Positions 35,523 through 48,894 of a stretch of 64,000 nt of DNA are shown here, piece by piece (positions within the stretch are counted from its first letter, which is position 1; each line of letters opens with the position of its first letter). The notes below the pieces were generated by a model. It ran no database searches. It had not been told where the DNA came from and saw only the letters and a program-made list of their open reading frames with translations. Both the position numbers and the translations under genes were made by a program. This DNA is from Carettochelys insculpta (taxonomy: Eukaryota > Chordata > Testudines > Carettochelyidae), in NCBI RefSeq assembly GCF_033958435.1, contig NC_134142.1, forward strand, positions 103,056,501 to 103,120,500, given 5' to 3'.

Positions 35523-36014
35523 CAAAATATTGTACTTCACTTTGTTGACATTACCCAAAAATCAAATGTGAAAAGTTTTGGAAATTTCAATTTGCATAAA
35601 CTGCCTGTTCTCTCACAAAATAATTCAGCTAGACAATTCTCAGCTAGCTCCAGTGAGATAAGTCCAGGTCCAGTTATATAGGGAAGAGATCCTGAAAGGG
35701 ACTACCATGAAACACACCCAGTTTTCCTGTTCCTACCATTCCCTTCTCAAATTCAGAGTTAAGGCAGAAAAACAGATCATAAACTAATGGGAGTGGGGAG
35801 AAGTAACCATCGGGGAATGGAGAGGCAAAAAAAAAATGTGGCATTTTATTTGGCGGCAGGGGAAGGGTGGCTTTGCCTGTTATAATGCTAGTGTACTCCC
35901 TGAATCTACAGATTATAGATGCATGGAACTGATTGCTTCTTCTGACTGTAAATTAAAGACTTTTTGAATAACTGAGTTTTGCTTTATTTTGGCTACCTCT
36001 CTTTTCCCAAATAG
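35523..36014. other. Unassigned sequence upstream of candidate exon
   Basis: Includes a pyrimidine-rich stretch at 35975-36010 ('gctttattttggctacctctcttttcccaaatag') that would serve as a splice acceptor. Confidence 0.35.
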
Positions 36015-36195
36015 AATAGAAATAGAAACTTCAGGGGCTGACAGGAATGTGGCAAAAAGGCCCAGGACCTACAACTCTCCAGCTAATTTAAAGTCTTTGA
36101 GGAGGAAATTCTGGGGAGTCCAGCAAACAATGTTCAACTTCACCAGCAGAGAAGCCCTTGAGGAAGATGATCACCTGATTGCAAAATTCACTCAG
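36015..36195 (+). CDS. Candidate internal exon, unidentified gene
   Basis: A 181-nt interval is bounded by a good polypyrimidine tract plus AG acceptor (36013-36014) and a strong donor (ctcag|gtaggt, 36196 on). The frame open across it begins in phase 2 and ends on a codon boundary. It encodes about 60 residues including 'RPRTYNSPANLKSLRRKFW' and 'REALEEDDHLIAKFTQ', with mixed charge and normal composition. The other two plus frames are closed early. It overlaps no repeat I recognise. I cannot name the protein; chance is possible at this length. Confidence 0.3.
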
Positions 36196-37543
36196 GTAGG
36201 TTGGATGCCATATAGCATGATGTTACTGACATTCCAGGCAGGCTTCTTCTTTCCTCAGTCTCATCTCAGGAATGCTGGTATCCTTCAAGGCTCTGTCTGA
36301 ACCGCTCATAGACCCATACTGCAGTCATGGTCTCTCAGATGGACAACCCCATATAGGTGCAGATACCTTATGGCCCTTTTGGTGGGAAAATCCTGAGGTG
36401 ATAGAATGTTGGCTGCTAGCTCTAGCAGGAAAAACCAGCCCCATCCAGCAAGGACTAGTGTGGATGCACTGCCCTCATTTTCTTTAGCGCCAGGATGGCA
36501 AAATAGAGTCCAAAGCTCAGCATTCACAGACTCTATATTGGATCCACAGAAAACAATGAAGGATCCACAGAAAACAACTAATGATTCCTGAACCAACAAA
36601 TTATTAACTGTGCAATTAAATAAAAACACAACATTAAACATGTATTAAACCTTTACATCTCACAGTTCAAAATTAGATATATATTTAGCCACACATTTTT
36701 TTCTATAACAAAGAATCATTGCAATTTCCTCATTTCTGACTGTTACTATTTTAAAGCTTAAAGCTGTTTAGCAAAGATGGATATGTAGTAGTATAGAAAT
36801 CAGAGGGAATGATCTGTTAGATCAGCTAATCCAATTCCCCATAATATGTTTGATATGCTTAGGACCATAAAGGATTGTGCTTGATCAGGTAAGGATTTTT
36901 TTCTGGCACTTCAAAATGCAGCGTGACTTCTGCTTTAATGGAAAGCTCACAAATCAAGCTACACTAGTTTTAAAACTAACATTCTTCAACCAGCTATTAA
37001 AAATTCACACATTTTAAAGTATTAGAAATTGCATAGTTAAAAATGTAAATTCCTTGAAAATGAGTTTCAGTGGTGATATTTAATTCCACTATCATCTTAT
37101 GCCATTACCTCTTCTACTACCCATCCTGGATATGGTGCATGAGTAAAGTAATGGGTTGGGTTCCCCCTGCCCTCATTCTTCAGAAATGTTGTGTCTAACT
37201 CAGCCATATGCAGGCTTCCTAAGACAGAAATAGTTGATATTATAGTTAATCAACAGGCTTTGTCTCATGGTATTATTAATGGAGTATGAAATCTTCCACA
37301 CTTAGTTCACTGGTCAGAATATATTGTGGGGTGATAATGGCCGATGAGTGAATGAACATTCATAGAAAATGAATATCATCACAAAATGGCTATTTGATGA
37401 CCTGTGTACATAAGTTTGGGACTCATACTCCAATTCCTCTAACAGAGATAATCCCATTAGTTCTGAAGATGGCATTAACGAATACCCTTATTAGCAGTCT
37501 AAAGAAAAAAATCAGCAGTCAAAGACTGAACTGACCTCTCAGG
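36196..37543. other. Unassigned sequence
   Basis: A second AG preceded by pyrimidines (ttctttcctcag, 36257) opens a short frame to 36487, but there is no donor. No repeat family recognised. Confidence 0.4.
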
Positions 37544-38380
37544 CCTGGTCTACACAGGGAGATTAAGTCGAATTTAAGAGTCGGTTTTAAAAAGCATCAG
37601 CCTACACTCCAGCTCTCAATAGGTTGATTTTAAGGGGCTCTAAGGTGGATTTCAGTAATGCTGCATTCCCCAGGAGTAATTCCTAAAAGTCTCCAATGTT
37701 GACCTCTACAAGTGCAGATGGCAGCATTATTAAAATGGATTTTATTAGCCTCTGAAACTGTCCCACAATGCCCTTCAATATATCCTTTCTGGTCACCACT
37801 CCACCTCCAGTATTCTCCAGGTGATCTGGAAGTAGGTGACAGGAAGCAGTGGTTACCAGCCCAGGAATTTTGATTAGATTTCCCTTCCTCTCTGGCCAGT
37901 GTGTCGAGCAGAGGTGCGGATCACAACTCTGCAGCACACGTAGCACACCTTTTTGCTATGAGTTCTCAGGATCACGGACAAGCCCCAGAATGAAGCCAAC
38001 AAGAGATGTTGGACCTCATCACAGTGTGGGAGGAAGAAACCGTCTTCCTTCAGCTCAAAGCCAGCAAAAGAAATGCTAATGTTTTTTATGTGATGATATC
38101 ACATGGCATGATTCAGAAAGGGTACACCAGGGATACTCAGCAGTAACTCCCCTACAAGACATCGGCACAAAATCCCAAAATGCAGTGGATCTGCAGGAAC
38201 TGTGGGAGAAGGGCTCACAATGCACTAGTTCCACAGTCAGACTTACGCAAACTTGTGGACGCACTAAATCATCTTTGTGAGCAGTTTAGGGCACTCAAAT
38301 TCAACTTTTTAAAATCTAGTGTTAAAAAGCTCACTTTATTAAATTCAACGTTATTCCCTAGCGTAGATTCACTCTCAGAC
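37544..38380. mobile_element. DNA-transposon remnant, about 0.84 kb
   Basis: The left end 'ggtctacacagggagattaagtcgaatttaagag...gttttaaaaagc' and inverted right end 'gaatctacgctagggaataacgttgaatttaataaag...gctttttaac' form a long imperfect TIR. Interior frames (for example 38180-38467 plus) have no transposase motifs. Probably related to the GTCTACAC-type MITEs, but with a different interior. Confidence 0.6.
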
Positions 38381-39850
38381 CCTAAAGATTCCAACTCCCC
38401 TCATGTTCCTTCTAAAGCAAGGATGAGGTACATTGGCAGGGTAGTCTGCCACAGAAGCATGCACTGACACTGCCCACATCACATCTGCTCATGAGCCATT
38501 GAACCAGTTACTTGATTTGGAAAGAAAAATCAGAGGAAAGAGAACTGTGAATTTATTTTCCTTTGCTGCAGACTTGATTTTTCTTTCCTGTCACTCTGTG
38601 GGGCAGTGTTTCCATGGTGGAAGTCAAATGTAACTTACACTCATGGTACTTGGGACCCCCTCCCATTTACTAATGGGGAGAAGAGGTAAGGTGGTCAGGA
38701 AGATCCCAGGACATAATAAAGTCATAATCCCTCGATTAAGAATCCCTTTGCCAAATCAATGTTCATGCATTCTATGAAGTTCATTTATTTGTAAGAAGCA
38801 AACTCATTACTTGTAACATGCCACTGGAAAGAGCCCTAATCTTTAGTTAATTCTTCTTGTTTTATAAAAAAATACTTCATTTTATTAAATATCTAAAATC
38901 AACTGAACCAGCAGGGACAATTATATCTTGTGATGACTGCATTACAGTGTAGCCACAACAGACAATTATTTGCAACAAATAATTTCTACATGTTTCAGTT
39001 TGAAAATTGACCCTGATAAATTGTAAAACTGTGTCATGTATTAGTTATTCAAAATAAATGCCTGAATGTTTTTACATGAATAATCATGGCAAATACTTTG
39101 CAAATATTTGCAGTTCATGCTGGTTTGTTATGTAAATTGCACTGCTTACTTTTTTTTTATTTGCTTCCTGACTGAGTACTTGAACAGATGCAGAAGTGAA
39201 CTCCATCAATTTGAAATTCATTTTGATCACTCAAATTATTTCTGTTGCCACTATCATGTTTCTTCACATGCTATTTTCACTGTAATCTGGAAGCATTCCA
39301 GATTTAACAGAGAAAGTCACAAAGTGTGGCACTATAAGTTTTATAAAAGTTCCTTTTTAAAAAAAATTGTTAAAGTAAGTTACAAATTAGATAAACCACA
39401 GATTAAAATAAACCTTTAGTAAGTCTGTCAGATATGTTGTCCCCCCTCACTGAACTGATGTCATATTATACTCGGGAAGAAACAGAGCATTCAGAACATT
39501 CCCAAGATGATTACAAAGACTGCCTCTGTTAGATAACAGTACAAATCCCATGGTTAAGAGAAAGAGCTTCCACAAGCTGTACTGGAAATTAAGGTATAGA
39601 ATTAGGCAGGGCTCCAAGCTACAAATGTACATAGGTGCCTAAACCCCACATTTTAGGCATCTCAATCTTGGCTTTAGGCATCTAAATTCCAGTTTTGGCT
39701 CCATCATCATCCATAACTCTAGCCAAGTCAAAGGAAGATAGGCATTCAGCTGCTTTAATCACAAGTGGGACTCAGTATGGTAGGTAGTTTTTGAGCAGAC
39801 CTACCAATAGAGTTCCATGCAAAATCTGGCTGGGTTTTGGAAATTCCACT
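38381..39850. other. Unassigned AT-rich sequence
   Basis: No gene recognised. Short T and A tracts; 'aggtgcctaaacc...ttaggcatct' repeats at 39630-39690 look like an internal short tandem motif. Confidence 0.4.
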
Positions 39851-40360
39851 GCCTGCCTTACAACTCTTAGCCTGGTGGTTATACCAGCTTGCATAGTGGG
39901 ACACCCTTGCGCCATTTCCTCTTTTTGTCAGAGGGCAGAAAAGGATTTGAATGGTGATCTCAAACCTCTCAGAGGAGTGTGCTCACACTGGAGCTATGAG
40001 AGATTCTGATGCAGGGCTCCCTCAGCTTCTCCTGTTGAAGCAGTTCCCCTGGTGATAAATAATGAAGTGTGATTGAAAAAGGGTAGCTAAATCCTGGGCC
40101 TGACAAATGGGTGCTCTAGCTCCCAGACTACAGAGTCTCTCTCCTACTGTTTTTACCCAATGGTTAATTAAATATTTATGTGGGGTGGACCAGCTCAAAC
40201 AGGAGAACCACACAAAACATCCCAGTGGTAGAATACTGTTTAAATCCTCTCTTCTCCTCAGTTGGGGGGTGCGCAAATTGAACCTGGGACTCCCACAGCC
40301 CATGTGTATGCTGTAACTCCTGGGGTAAAGTTCAGTGAAGGCTGCAGACACCAGCACCAC
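39851..40360. mobile_element. Two SINE-like pieces in opposite orientation
   Basis: 39851-40018 reads plus ('cttagcctggtggttataccagcttgcatagtgggacacc'). 40019-40360 reads minus, with 'attgaacctgggactcccacagcccatgtgtatgctgtaact', an inverted tRNA-like head. The overall layout resembles two SINEs abutting head-to-tail, at low identity. Confidence 0.35.
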
Positions 40361-42562
40361 CTTCTCTTACAGCTGTTTTGTGTGGAGCACAAGAAGAAAT
40401 GCCTTAAGTGCCTGATTCCTGGTGGAGGGTTCCCATTTGTGAGTCCCTAGCAGAAGTAAGTACTTAGCACAACCACCTCTTGTCCATATTTCTCACCAGC
40501 TAATTTGCACTAGAAGCAGCCAGATATCCTGGCTTTTGTGGAGCATGCTGTATGATGTCTATCTCTACACATACATTGTACAGGGAATGTACGTGCTTAA
40601 CATAGCCTTTGTGGATTGCAATGATGGTACCATGGTATTCTAGGTGCTTAAAAGTTGCATGTTAAGACACTGAGCATCACAAGACCTATGTCCCATTGCA
40701 GATCTGGGCTAAAGACATTAAGGGTTAATAATTCCAATCCATATTCAAGATTTCTACATAGAAACCAAACATGATGAGTTCTCTTAAAATCTGAACAGAT
40801 GACAGCACAAAATGGTGAAGATCCAGCAAGGGATTGTATCAGGCTAGCATCATTTGCCTGTAATTTTACTGTTAGCAGATGTTGACGCTGCTGGACAAGA
40901 ATTAAATATGTTCTTATGACTCATTCGGTATTAAGGGCAGCGGTAAAGACCCACTAAGGAATAGGGAGCAGAGGGTCCTGAGATAGATAACTGTAGCAGC
41001 AGCCAACCTTGGGGAGAAGGTTTGCATTAAACAATGTTAACTCTTTCCCAACTGTCAGTCTCAAGGTAAACAAGAATGTTAACTTAATATGTTAATTAAG
41101 TCAAATGGGAGGAAAGTCTGGAGTTTTTGAGTTTCCATTATGAATTAACTGAATTTTTAGAGCCTGCAGGGGAAGCAGGGCAGCACCTGTTTACAAGGAA
41201 TACAAGAAGATCAAAATATTTTCCTCTTCTTCACATGGCTTTTTCTTACAGCCCAAAGTTGCCTTAAATACCATCCATTTAGTAAACTGATAACACGTCT
41301 CATCTCAGTTGTGTAACAACACACATTGAGGGAAAATACACTGGGAATCCCACTTTGGGTACAGAAAAGCTCAAAACATTTCTCTTGTTTCATTGTGAAC
41401 AATGAAAACCACTACTGATTGGAAATGTTCAACACAACTTAGCATGAGCAAAGACTTTTCTAAAATGCATTTTGGGCCACACTACGCTCAGCTCACTCAC
41501 ATCACACTCCATCTCTACAGCTTTTGACTTTTTGTTGTTCAGAACCAGGCTCTTAGTTTAGGCTGAGCCAAAGAGCAGGAGCAGCAAACATTTTAGATTA
41601 CCGCAGCCAGATTTTCCTAGGGCAGCTCTCTAGACAGTGTTGCACTTTATTAGGGACAACTGCTGCTTTGGACTGATTTATAATTCCATGGTTAAGAGAA
41701 TGGGCTTCTACTTGCTTATTGTATAAACATAGGGATATTCCCTGCCTCAAAGAGATCCCCAAATGCCTAGATCAACATATGCTGAGGCAGAGGTGGTTTG
41801 AATTTTATGGTCAAAAGGCCTGTTGCACTTCAGCAGGAAAGCCCCGACTTCCTTTCTACATTATACAGTTTGTACCATGTCCTACACCAGTCATCTTCCT
41901 CTGCTGTGGGGCAAACACTGTGCTGAACAATGAAACAGGTCAGACTTGCCCACTGTTTTGAAATTGAGTCTCTTACTTCCCTGAGTATACATTGTCTTGC
42001 CTGGAAAATTAGCTGGCCTCCTCTAAGTACTGTAGATAATTAAAGTGGCAGACAAAAATGAAGCTGTGGACCATTTCTCTGCATTTCCACACCAGCATAT
42101 ACTGCACTGAACACACACACACACACACAAATGATTCAGAGTCAGTGGAGTGTCGATAATGCATGTGAACCATCTGTTCAGTGCTTGATAGCAGGCAGGA
42201 AGGGAAGGGGAAAGAAATCAGTTCTTGGGTTGTATGTATTCATGCAGTGCCTTGAAGTTCAAATCTCTCTCACTCACACACCCACTATATTTTTTCAGAT
42301 GAATGGAATGCCAGCCTTGCAGAATGAAATCTTCTACTTACATGCAGACAAGGAGCTTATCAGTCAGCAGCAACATAACCCTGTTGCCCAGCAACGTAGC
42401 TCAGTCCTGAACTGGTGGACAAACCAGAGAAAGAATAGCATGTCCTTATCCATATTGGACTTAAGTGCCAATGAGAGTTTATTATGGTGCTTGCTATATT
42501 TTTATGTGGATGCCTACTTATCAAGAAATCCAGCCCCTCCTCAAGATCCCTTGGATATTTTT
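40361..42562. other. Unassigned sequence
   Basis: No gene confirmed. A frame at 42300-42480 follows a strong acceptor (attttttcag|atgaat), but I find no convincing donor before it runs to the CR1. Confidence 0.4.
42111..42129. repeat. (AC)n microsatellite
   Basis: Short uninterrupted AC run. Confidence 0.9.
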
Positions 42563-43435
42563 ATAGAATCATAGACTATTAGAACTGGAAGGGACCTCAA
42601 GAGGTCATCAAGTCCAGTTCCCTACCCTCATGGCAGGGCCAAGCACCATCTAGATCCTCTGTTAAATATTTATCTAATCTGATTTTAAATCTCTCCAGTG
42701 ATGGAGATTCTATAACCAACCAAGCGGAATAAATTCCAGTAAACACCCTGACAAAGTGTTTCCTAATGTCCAATCTAAACCTTCCTTGCTGCAATTTAAG
42801 CCCTTTGCTTCTTATCCTATTTTCAGAGGCTAAGGAGAATATTTTTTCTCCCTCCTCCTTGTAACACCCTTTTAGGTACTTGAAAGCTGCTATCATGTCC
42901 CCTCTCAGCCTTCTCTTTTCCAAAGTAAACAAGCCCAATTCTTTTAATCTCCTCTCATAGGTCATATTTTCTAGACCTTTAATCATTTTAGTCACTCTTC
43001 TCTGGACCCTCTCCAATTTTTCCACATCTTTCCTAAAATGTAGGGCCCAGAACTGAGCCCAGTACTCCATCTGAAGCCTAAACAGTGCAGAGCGGAGAGG
43101 CAGAATTACTTCTCATGTCTTCCTCACAACATTCAAACATGTCAGAATCATGTCTGCTTTTTTTGCAACAGTGTCACACTTGGGGTCCACTATGGCCCAC
43201 ACTTGTCAGAGCTTGTGGTCCACTATAGCCCCTAGATCCCTTTCTGCAGTAGTCCTCCCTAGGGAGTCGCTTTTCATTTTGTTTGTGTAAAACGGATTGT
43301 GCCTCCACAAGTGCAATACTTTGAATTTGTCCTTATTGAACTTCATCCAATTTGCCTCAGACCATTTCTCCAGTTTGTCCAGATCATTTGGAATTCTGAC
43401 CCTATCCTCCAAAGCACTTGCAACCCCTCCCAACT
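42563..43435 (-). pseudogene. CR1 LINE 3' portion (RT C-terminus and 3' UTR)
   Basis: CR1 encodes an endonuclease/reverse transcriptase that retrotransposes by target-primed reverse transcription. Here only the C-terminal part survives. On the minus strand, 43433-43206 encodes 'MGGVASALEDRVRIPNDLDK' and the following 'WSEANWMKFNKDKFKVLHL'. 43070-42597 encodes 'FRKDVEKLERVQRRVTKMIK', 'LKELGLFTLEKRRLRGDMIA' and 'GLKLQQGRFRLDIRKHF', the usual CR1 order. The two frames are out of phase, with stops between. The 3' end is 'tctatgattctat' (inverted at 42563-42576). 5' truncated, no visible target duplication, as typical for CR1. Confidence 0.93.
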
Positions 43436-44799
43436 TTTTCTACTTTTCCATGTCCCACAATGCCCTGCTCAGACTACATGCCAGCATATTTGCAGTTACG
43501 CAGTTGTTACTGTAGGATGGAAAAACAATCCATATTTTGAGCGCTCAACCCAGGCCAGTATTTTAAGTAACATAGTGTGACATAGATTTGTCAGTCCACA
43601 AGCTAGAAACATGTGTGGGTTCTGCACCCTGCAGAAGCTCCCTTTATTCACTAGAACCCCTCTTCTCTCACCTCTGCCACAAGAATACATTACAGCTACT
43701 ACTCACCTGATCATCATTCACATAGTTCTTCAGATAACATTACTGCAGTGCTGCCACTTCACCCCTCAATTTAGGAGTAGGAAAGTCAGGAACGGAGGTG
43801 GCCCGCATTCCTTTCCTCCCATTTGTTTAAGAACTTACAGACACACACAATGGACCACAGGAACAGGCACTGTGATACAATGTGTTAAAATTGACAAGAT
43901 TCAAGGAAGTTGTGCTCTCCATATAAAACAAACAGCATGGAAACTGGGGAGAAAGGGCAAGGGATTACTCCAAGCTCCTTTATTTATGCTTGAAATGGCA
44001 GCTTTGCCTACCATGTTTCCCTGAGAAGACTACAATTACTTAAGAGCAGATAGGGTAACCACAGAGACCGTGCAAGTGAAACCTGAACAAATGCAAGGAG
44101 GGAGTCAATTTATTTAGACTTTTTAAAAACATTTGTTTCATTGTTAAAACCATTTAACTCAAACGCTGTGACAATACTGAGAAGAAACATCTCCACTTCT
44201 TCAAACAAAGCATTTATACTGCTCAGTTGCATTTACATTCCGTAGCTCTACCAAAAAGCATTTCTGATATTTCTAAACATAAAAAACCCAACCATCTCCC
44301 TATGGAGAACAAAAAACAGCTAATAAAGGAACATGATCCTCTTATTTCCTGTATTTCATCAGCTAATACAGCCTTGATTATATTCAAAGTGGTCAACGTT
44401 ATCCCCTGGCATTTCCAGTTTAATAGCTTTAACTGTCAAGGTACCAGTTACTATCCTTATGTTAAATCTCCTAGAAAAGAACTGTTCCATAAGTACATGA
44501 TAAGGGTGTATAATGTAGTAGCTGACACAGAACCCTGTGTCCCTGGCAGCTAGAGTTCTGATCCCCCATTTACAAAGTGCCTGAAAAGCAGACCAGGCTC
44601 ACTTTATGGGTAGGCTGGAGTTTTGATATGCACAGCCTCCCACCCATTTAAGTATGACTCTCCCCAACACTGTCACCACAGTTAGCACTTTTTCAGTTAG
44701 AACTTTTTAAAAATGGCCTCTGAAGACAGAGTAAGGGCTTATCAGATGCAGTAGTAGAGCCTGAGTCAAGGTGTTAAATGGATACACACATTGTCAGGC
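43436..44799. other. Unassigned sequence
   Basis: Several 60-137 codon frames, none with a recognisable domain or splice context. Confidence 0.4.
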
Positions 44800-45115
44800 T
44801 ACATGGTAACAGAGAGAAAGCCGTGCTAGTCTATATACTATCAAAACCAAAAAGCAATCCAGCAGCATTTTAAAGACTAACAGAATAATTTATTAGGTGA
44901 TGAGCTTTCGTGGGACAGACCCACTTCTTCAGATCATAGCCATAAATTATTCTGCTAGTGAGCTTTCGTGGGACAGACCCACTTCTTCAGATCATAGCCA
45001 TAAATTATTCTGCTAGTGAGCTTTCGTGGGACAGACCCACTTCTTCAGATCATAGCCATAAATTATTCTGTTAGTGTTTAAAGTGCTATGGAACTGCTTT
45101 TTTGTTTTGTCAGGC
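44800..45115 (-). mobile_element. Penelope-like copy with triplicated 58-bp unit
   Basis: Left end: inverted family terminus ('accaaaaagcaatccagcagcattttaaagactaacagaataattta'). Right end: the same terminus in direct orientation ('aaattattctgttagtgtttaaagtgctatggaactgctttttt'). Between them three units of 58 bp start at 44902, 44960 and 45018, essentially identical ('gagctttcgtgggacagacccacttcttcagatcatagcc...'). Each unit contains, on the minus strand, CTGAAGA, an intact GTGGG-TCTG-TCCCAC hairpin and GAAA. Confidence 0.6.
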
Positions 45116-47889
45116 TATGAATTTTCTCACATCACAGTTACTCTGCTCAAGCTCATTAGTGCTCATGAATTCTCTGATAATCAACAAAGCAAGCTAAAGA
45201 AAGAAAGAAAACAAGGTCAGAAAACCTCGGGCATGGCAGATCAACATAGTGACGTTTGCAGGGAATGAAAAGGTAAAGGGAGGTGGGACAGAAATGAGAC
45301 ACTGCAGAAAAGCCCAACAATAACCCACTGTTGCCTTCAGAACTCCTACTAAAAGCTATTTTTTCTCATACATTCAATACATGCATTTTGTTCTACTTTA
45401 AAAGCCTAATTCCAGCAGTATGTCCACACAAGTTCTTAGGAAGGCAAGAACTCACTCCATTTTGCTTGTGCTCCTGTGGCCTGTCATGGAACATATATGA
45501 GTATTCACTGAAAATGAAAGCTGTACAAGACAGTGAAATATTGGGCTCTTACTAACACTGGATTCACCAATTATGCATTTCAATTAGATGGAGTGGCTAT
45601 CATGCAAACTAATGTAGCTGCTGCCAATGAATATATAAGCAGGGCTATTAGCAGCAGAAAGTGAAAGGAGTAGGACAAGTCTTTCAAACTGACAGCTCCT
45701 TCATTATTTGATCCACCACCTAATTGTAATCAATTACAGGCAAGCAGCAGGGAAGTGAGAAAGCAGGGGAGAAAGTCAAACCTCTAAATGGTGGTGGGGG
45801 TGACTTACCTTCTAGAAGGGAGGCCAATGAGAAGGGAATGAGTAAGTTTAGCCTAGACATGAAATACTTTGGGCATAGTCCTGGCATGCACTGAACACTC
45901 TCAGCTCTCCCTGATGTGGATGGCAAGTGGAGGGTTCTGAGTGCTTCATGGGAGTTTCTATAAACACAAGTATACAATATTATCAGCAGGCTAGTTTGGA
46001 TTCAAGCACATCTGCACAGTTTGTTTGTATGCAACTAGCCAGGCTGTTAACCTACTGCACTGTAGCTGGTCATCCACTAACTCATCATGTGGCTCCTCCG
46101 TCAAAGCACACTCCAGAACGTGTAGTATGCAGTAGCAGGTCCTCATGGCCAGTGAGTGTGCAACAGGGTAGAGGGCTGTGGAGTTATATTCCAGGTTTGT
46201 TGTGCACCAACAGAACATGCAGACAATTCCTTATTCATCGGGACATTGTTTGTGTTTCAAAGAACAGGTCCAAAGGGAAAAATTACAGATGTTCCATGAA
46301 ATAGGAATAACATTCTGTAAGCAAAGTTGAGAATAGCATGCCGAGGACAAAAAAAAAGGAAAATAATAAAAAAGCACCTTTAAAGGAACATGCATGATCA
46401 AGTATTGTCAGTCTGCTGAGCATCACCGTATGGAATGGATGTAGGCCTGTGAATCTGAGGGCTGGCTGCCCTAGCCCCATTCTGGCTGTGAGTGTAGAGC
46501 TGTCCGTCCCCCATCCTGTTGCCAAGGGGCCCAGCAAGTCGGTCCATCCCCCTGAATGGATGTGTCACAATGATACATTTTGACTTACCACACTGCCTCA
46601 CTCCAAGATCGTCTGAGATAATATCACAAAATAAATCTTAAAATGACATGAGGTTATTGTATAAAAAGCACTCCACTGAAGTGGTAACCCTAGGGAAAGT
46701 AATTCTCTGTTCCTGTGTCAGAGAAATAATCATTCTTGTTCTAGAGCCTTATTCACAATAATAGAATGACACCAAAACTTGTACAGGCACCGCCTTTTGA
46801 TATATTGCTTAATAGTCTGAACAAGCCAAATCAAAATTTCCCTTAGCTGCACTTTTCCTCACTACCAGCCTTATGTCACCCTGGCAAATACACTAGCACG
46901 TTTCCAGTGGCAAGCTCAGGATTCTAGGCTGAGATTCAGTAAAGTACTTAAATATGACCATAACTTTAAGCAGGAGTAGTCCCTTTGACTCACTGAGCAT
47001 ACTCACATGCTTCAAGGTAGGCAGGCATTTAAGCATCTTGCTGAATTGGGGAGGGGGGAGGAGGAGAGGGGCATAATGAAAAATCAGTGATGTCCCCAAC
47101 TTACTAGTATCTTTTGCCATTACTCTAAATTAGACTCCAGCATGCTCGTGAGTTGCAAACTCTGCCTGGACTACAGGTACAAGTAATTTCTTCTAGACAT
47201 AATGTACTGTTCCTGCAGCATTGCAATCACTTGATTACACCATGATGTGACACATGTTACTTGTAATTTTTTTTTAAGATAACGAACTGCCTGCTCCCAA
47301 AGGCTGCTTTTTATATATTGAGGCATCTGAGGAAGACAAACAACACTAAGCACATTTAATCTCACTAAGAGCAAAGCATCAGACAGACAGACAAGCTGCA
47401 GGGCACAGTGTTCTCAAACCCATCCAGCTAAAAGTGGGTAGCACACAACTGCTGAAGAGTGTATAGCCATAATTAAATGCAAACTCACATAGCATAAAAA
47501 TTAGATAACAAAGACAAATTCCATGCCCCTTGGGATCAATTCCAGCTATCCACAGAGCAAGCCTCTTAAATTCTTTAAAAATAAATTGTAATATGATGGG
47601 GAAAAGGGAAGAAAGCATCTCCTAAAAACTAAGCACCATGAAAACATTATACATAATTGTGGAAAAATGAAATTTGTGTCGTGCATACAGCTTTGCACTT
47701 TATGTATTTTAGTGGCTGCAGACAACTCATCTGTGTTTTAATCATTCCAAAAGGTGCTGGAGCCTACAAAGTTCCTGCAAGTGAGATCCATTACAATTTT
47801 CTAAATTGCTTTTACAAAATCATTAATATATGTCATCCACAGTTATAAATAGTCATTCCATAAAAGTGACCAGCATCATTGTCTACTTT
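45116..47889. other. Unassigned sequence
   Basis: No gene or convincing repeat found on either strand. Confidence 0.45.
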
Positions 47890-48030
47890 ATAAGACATAA
47901 GAAAGGCAGGCAAAGGGAAGAAAACCACATGGCTCAAGGTCATCCAATAGAGCAGGGACAGAGCTGGGACTGACCCTTGGTCTTTTGAGTCCTAATCCAA
48001 TGCTCTCTGCACTAAGACAGACTGCCTTCT
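47890..48030 (-). mobile_element. CORE/MIR-type SINE fragment
   Basis: 'ggctcaaggtcatccaatagagcagggacagagctgggactgacccttggtcttttgagtcctaatccaatgctctctgcactaagac' follows the inverted SINE core and tRNA head. Confidence 0.65.
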
Positions 48031-48894
48031 TTTAGCCTAAAAGGACCTCAGTAGTTACCAACAGGAGACAGTGCTCCTGGGCCTTTGTCGACACATACAA
48101 AGAATGTTGCCTCTGAGCTGCAGGTGGTACAACCAACGCTCCTTTGAACCCCATCCTAGTTGTAGGGTTGGGAAAGAGGAAAGGCATGCACTTGTTTGTG
48201 TGTTGGGCTAGAGGGACAGGTTCCATTACAATACATGAGACATAGTACTTACAAGGCCCAAGCACCTTTGCAATATAGGCTCAATTAATCTTTGTGAACA
48301 ATTCAGATCTCCTACCAAAACTTCATGGTAGAGCCAACACGTTTCGTTTTTAATCTGTGTCCTAGATTTGAACTGAACTTTGCATATGAGGATGGCTGAG
48401 CCAGACAGACAGGCACTCAGGTAAGGCGTTTATTAAAGTATTATTTAGTCATATAATGATTTGTATCCAGTAAATCACATTGCATGTTAATGCCAAAGCA
48501 CTTACTTTAGTTGTTACAGTGATAGGTACTTAAATCATACAGACATTACATGCAGTGACAGGAATACATATCGTTGGGTGCTATTATCCTGCAGAAGTAC
48601 ATTCTGAGAATACAGAATAGGTGAGTTAGCCACAAATAAAATGCAGGATATACTTGAGGGGTTCGTTTGATACTGTGCACTAGAAAATGTTATATTTGTT
48701 TTCTGATTTTCCTGGTGCTCAGAAGAGATTCCCAACTGGATGTTGTGCAGATCAAAATTCTCTGCATAGCCACAGATCAGGCATATGGCAGCATGAGTGC
48801 AAAGTTCCCAACATTTACAAAGGAACCTTTTCTCAGTTGGCAAGAGGTCATAGTCTCAATGACTGTTTAGTCCTTGACCTCAGGTAAGACGACC

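Noticed and set aside
38180..38467. 95-codon frame with C-x-x-C near its start
   Set aside because: Lies across the right end of a DNA-transposon remnant; no transposase or zinc-finger pattern beyond one CxxC.
42131..42574. 147-codon frame after a strong splice acceptor
   Set aside because: No convincing donor, no domain, starts in a microsatellite and runs into the CR1 end.
44902..45075. Tandem repeat that could suggest a CRISPR-like array
   Set aside because: Units are contiguous with no unique spacers, in a vertebrate transposable element.
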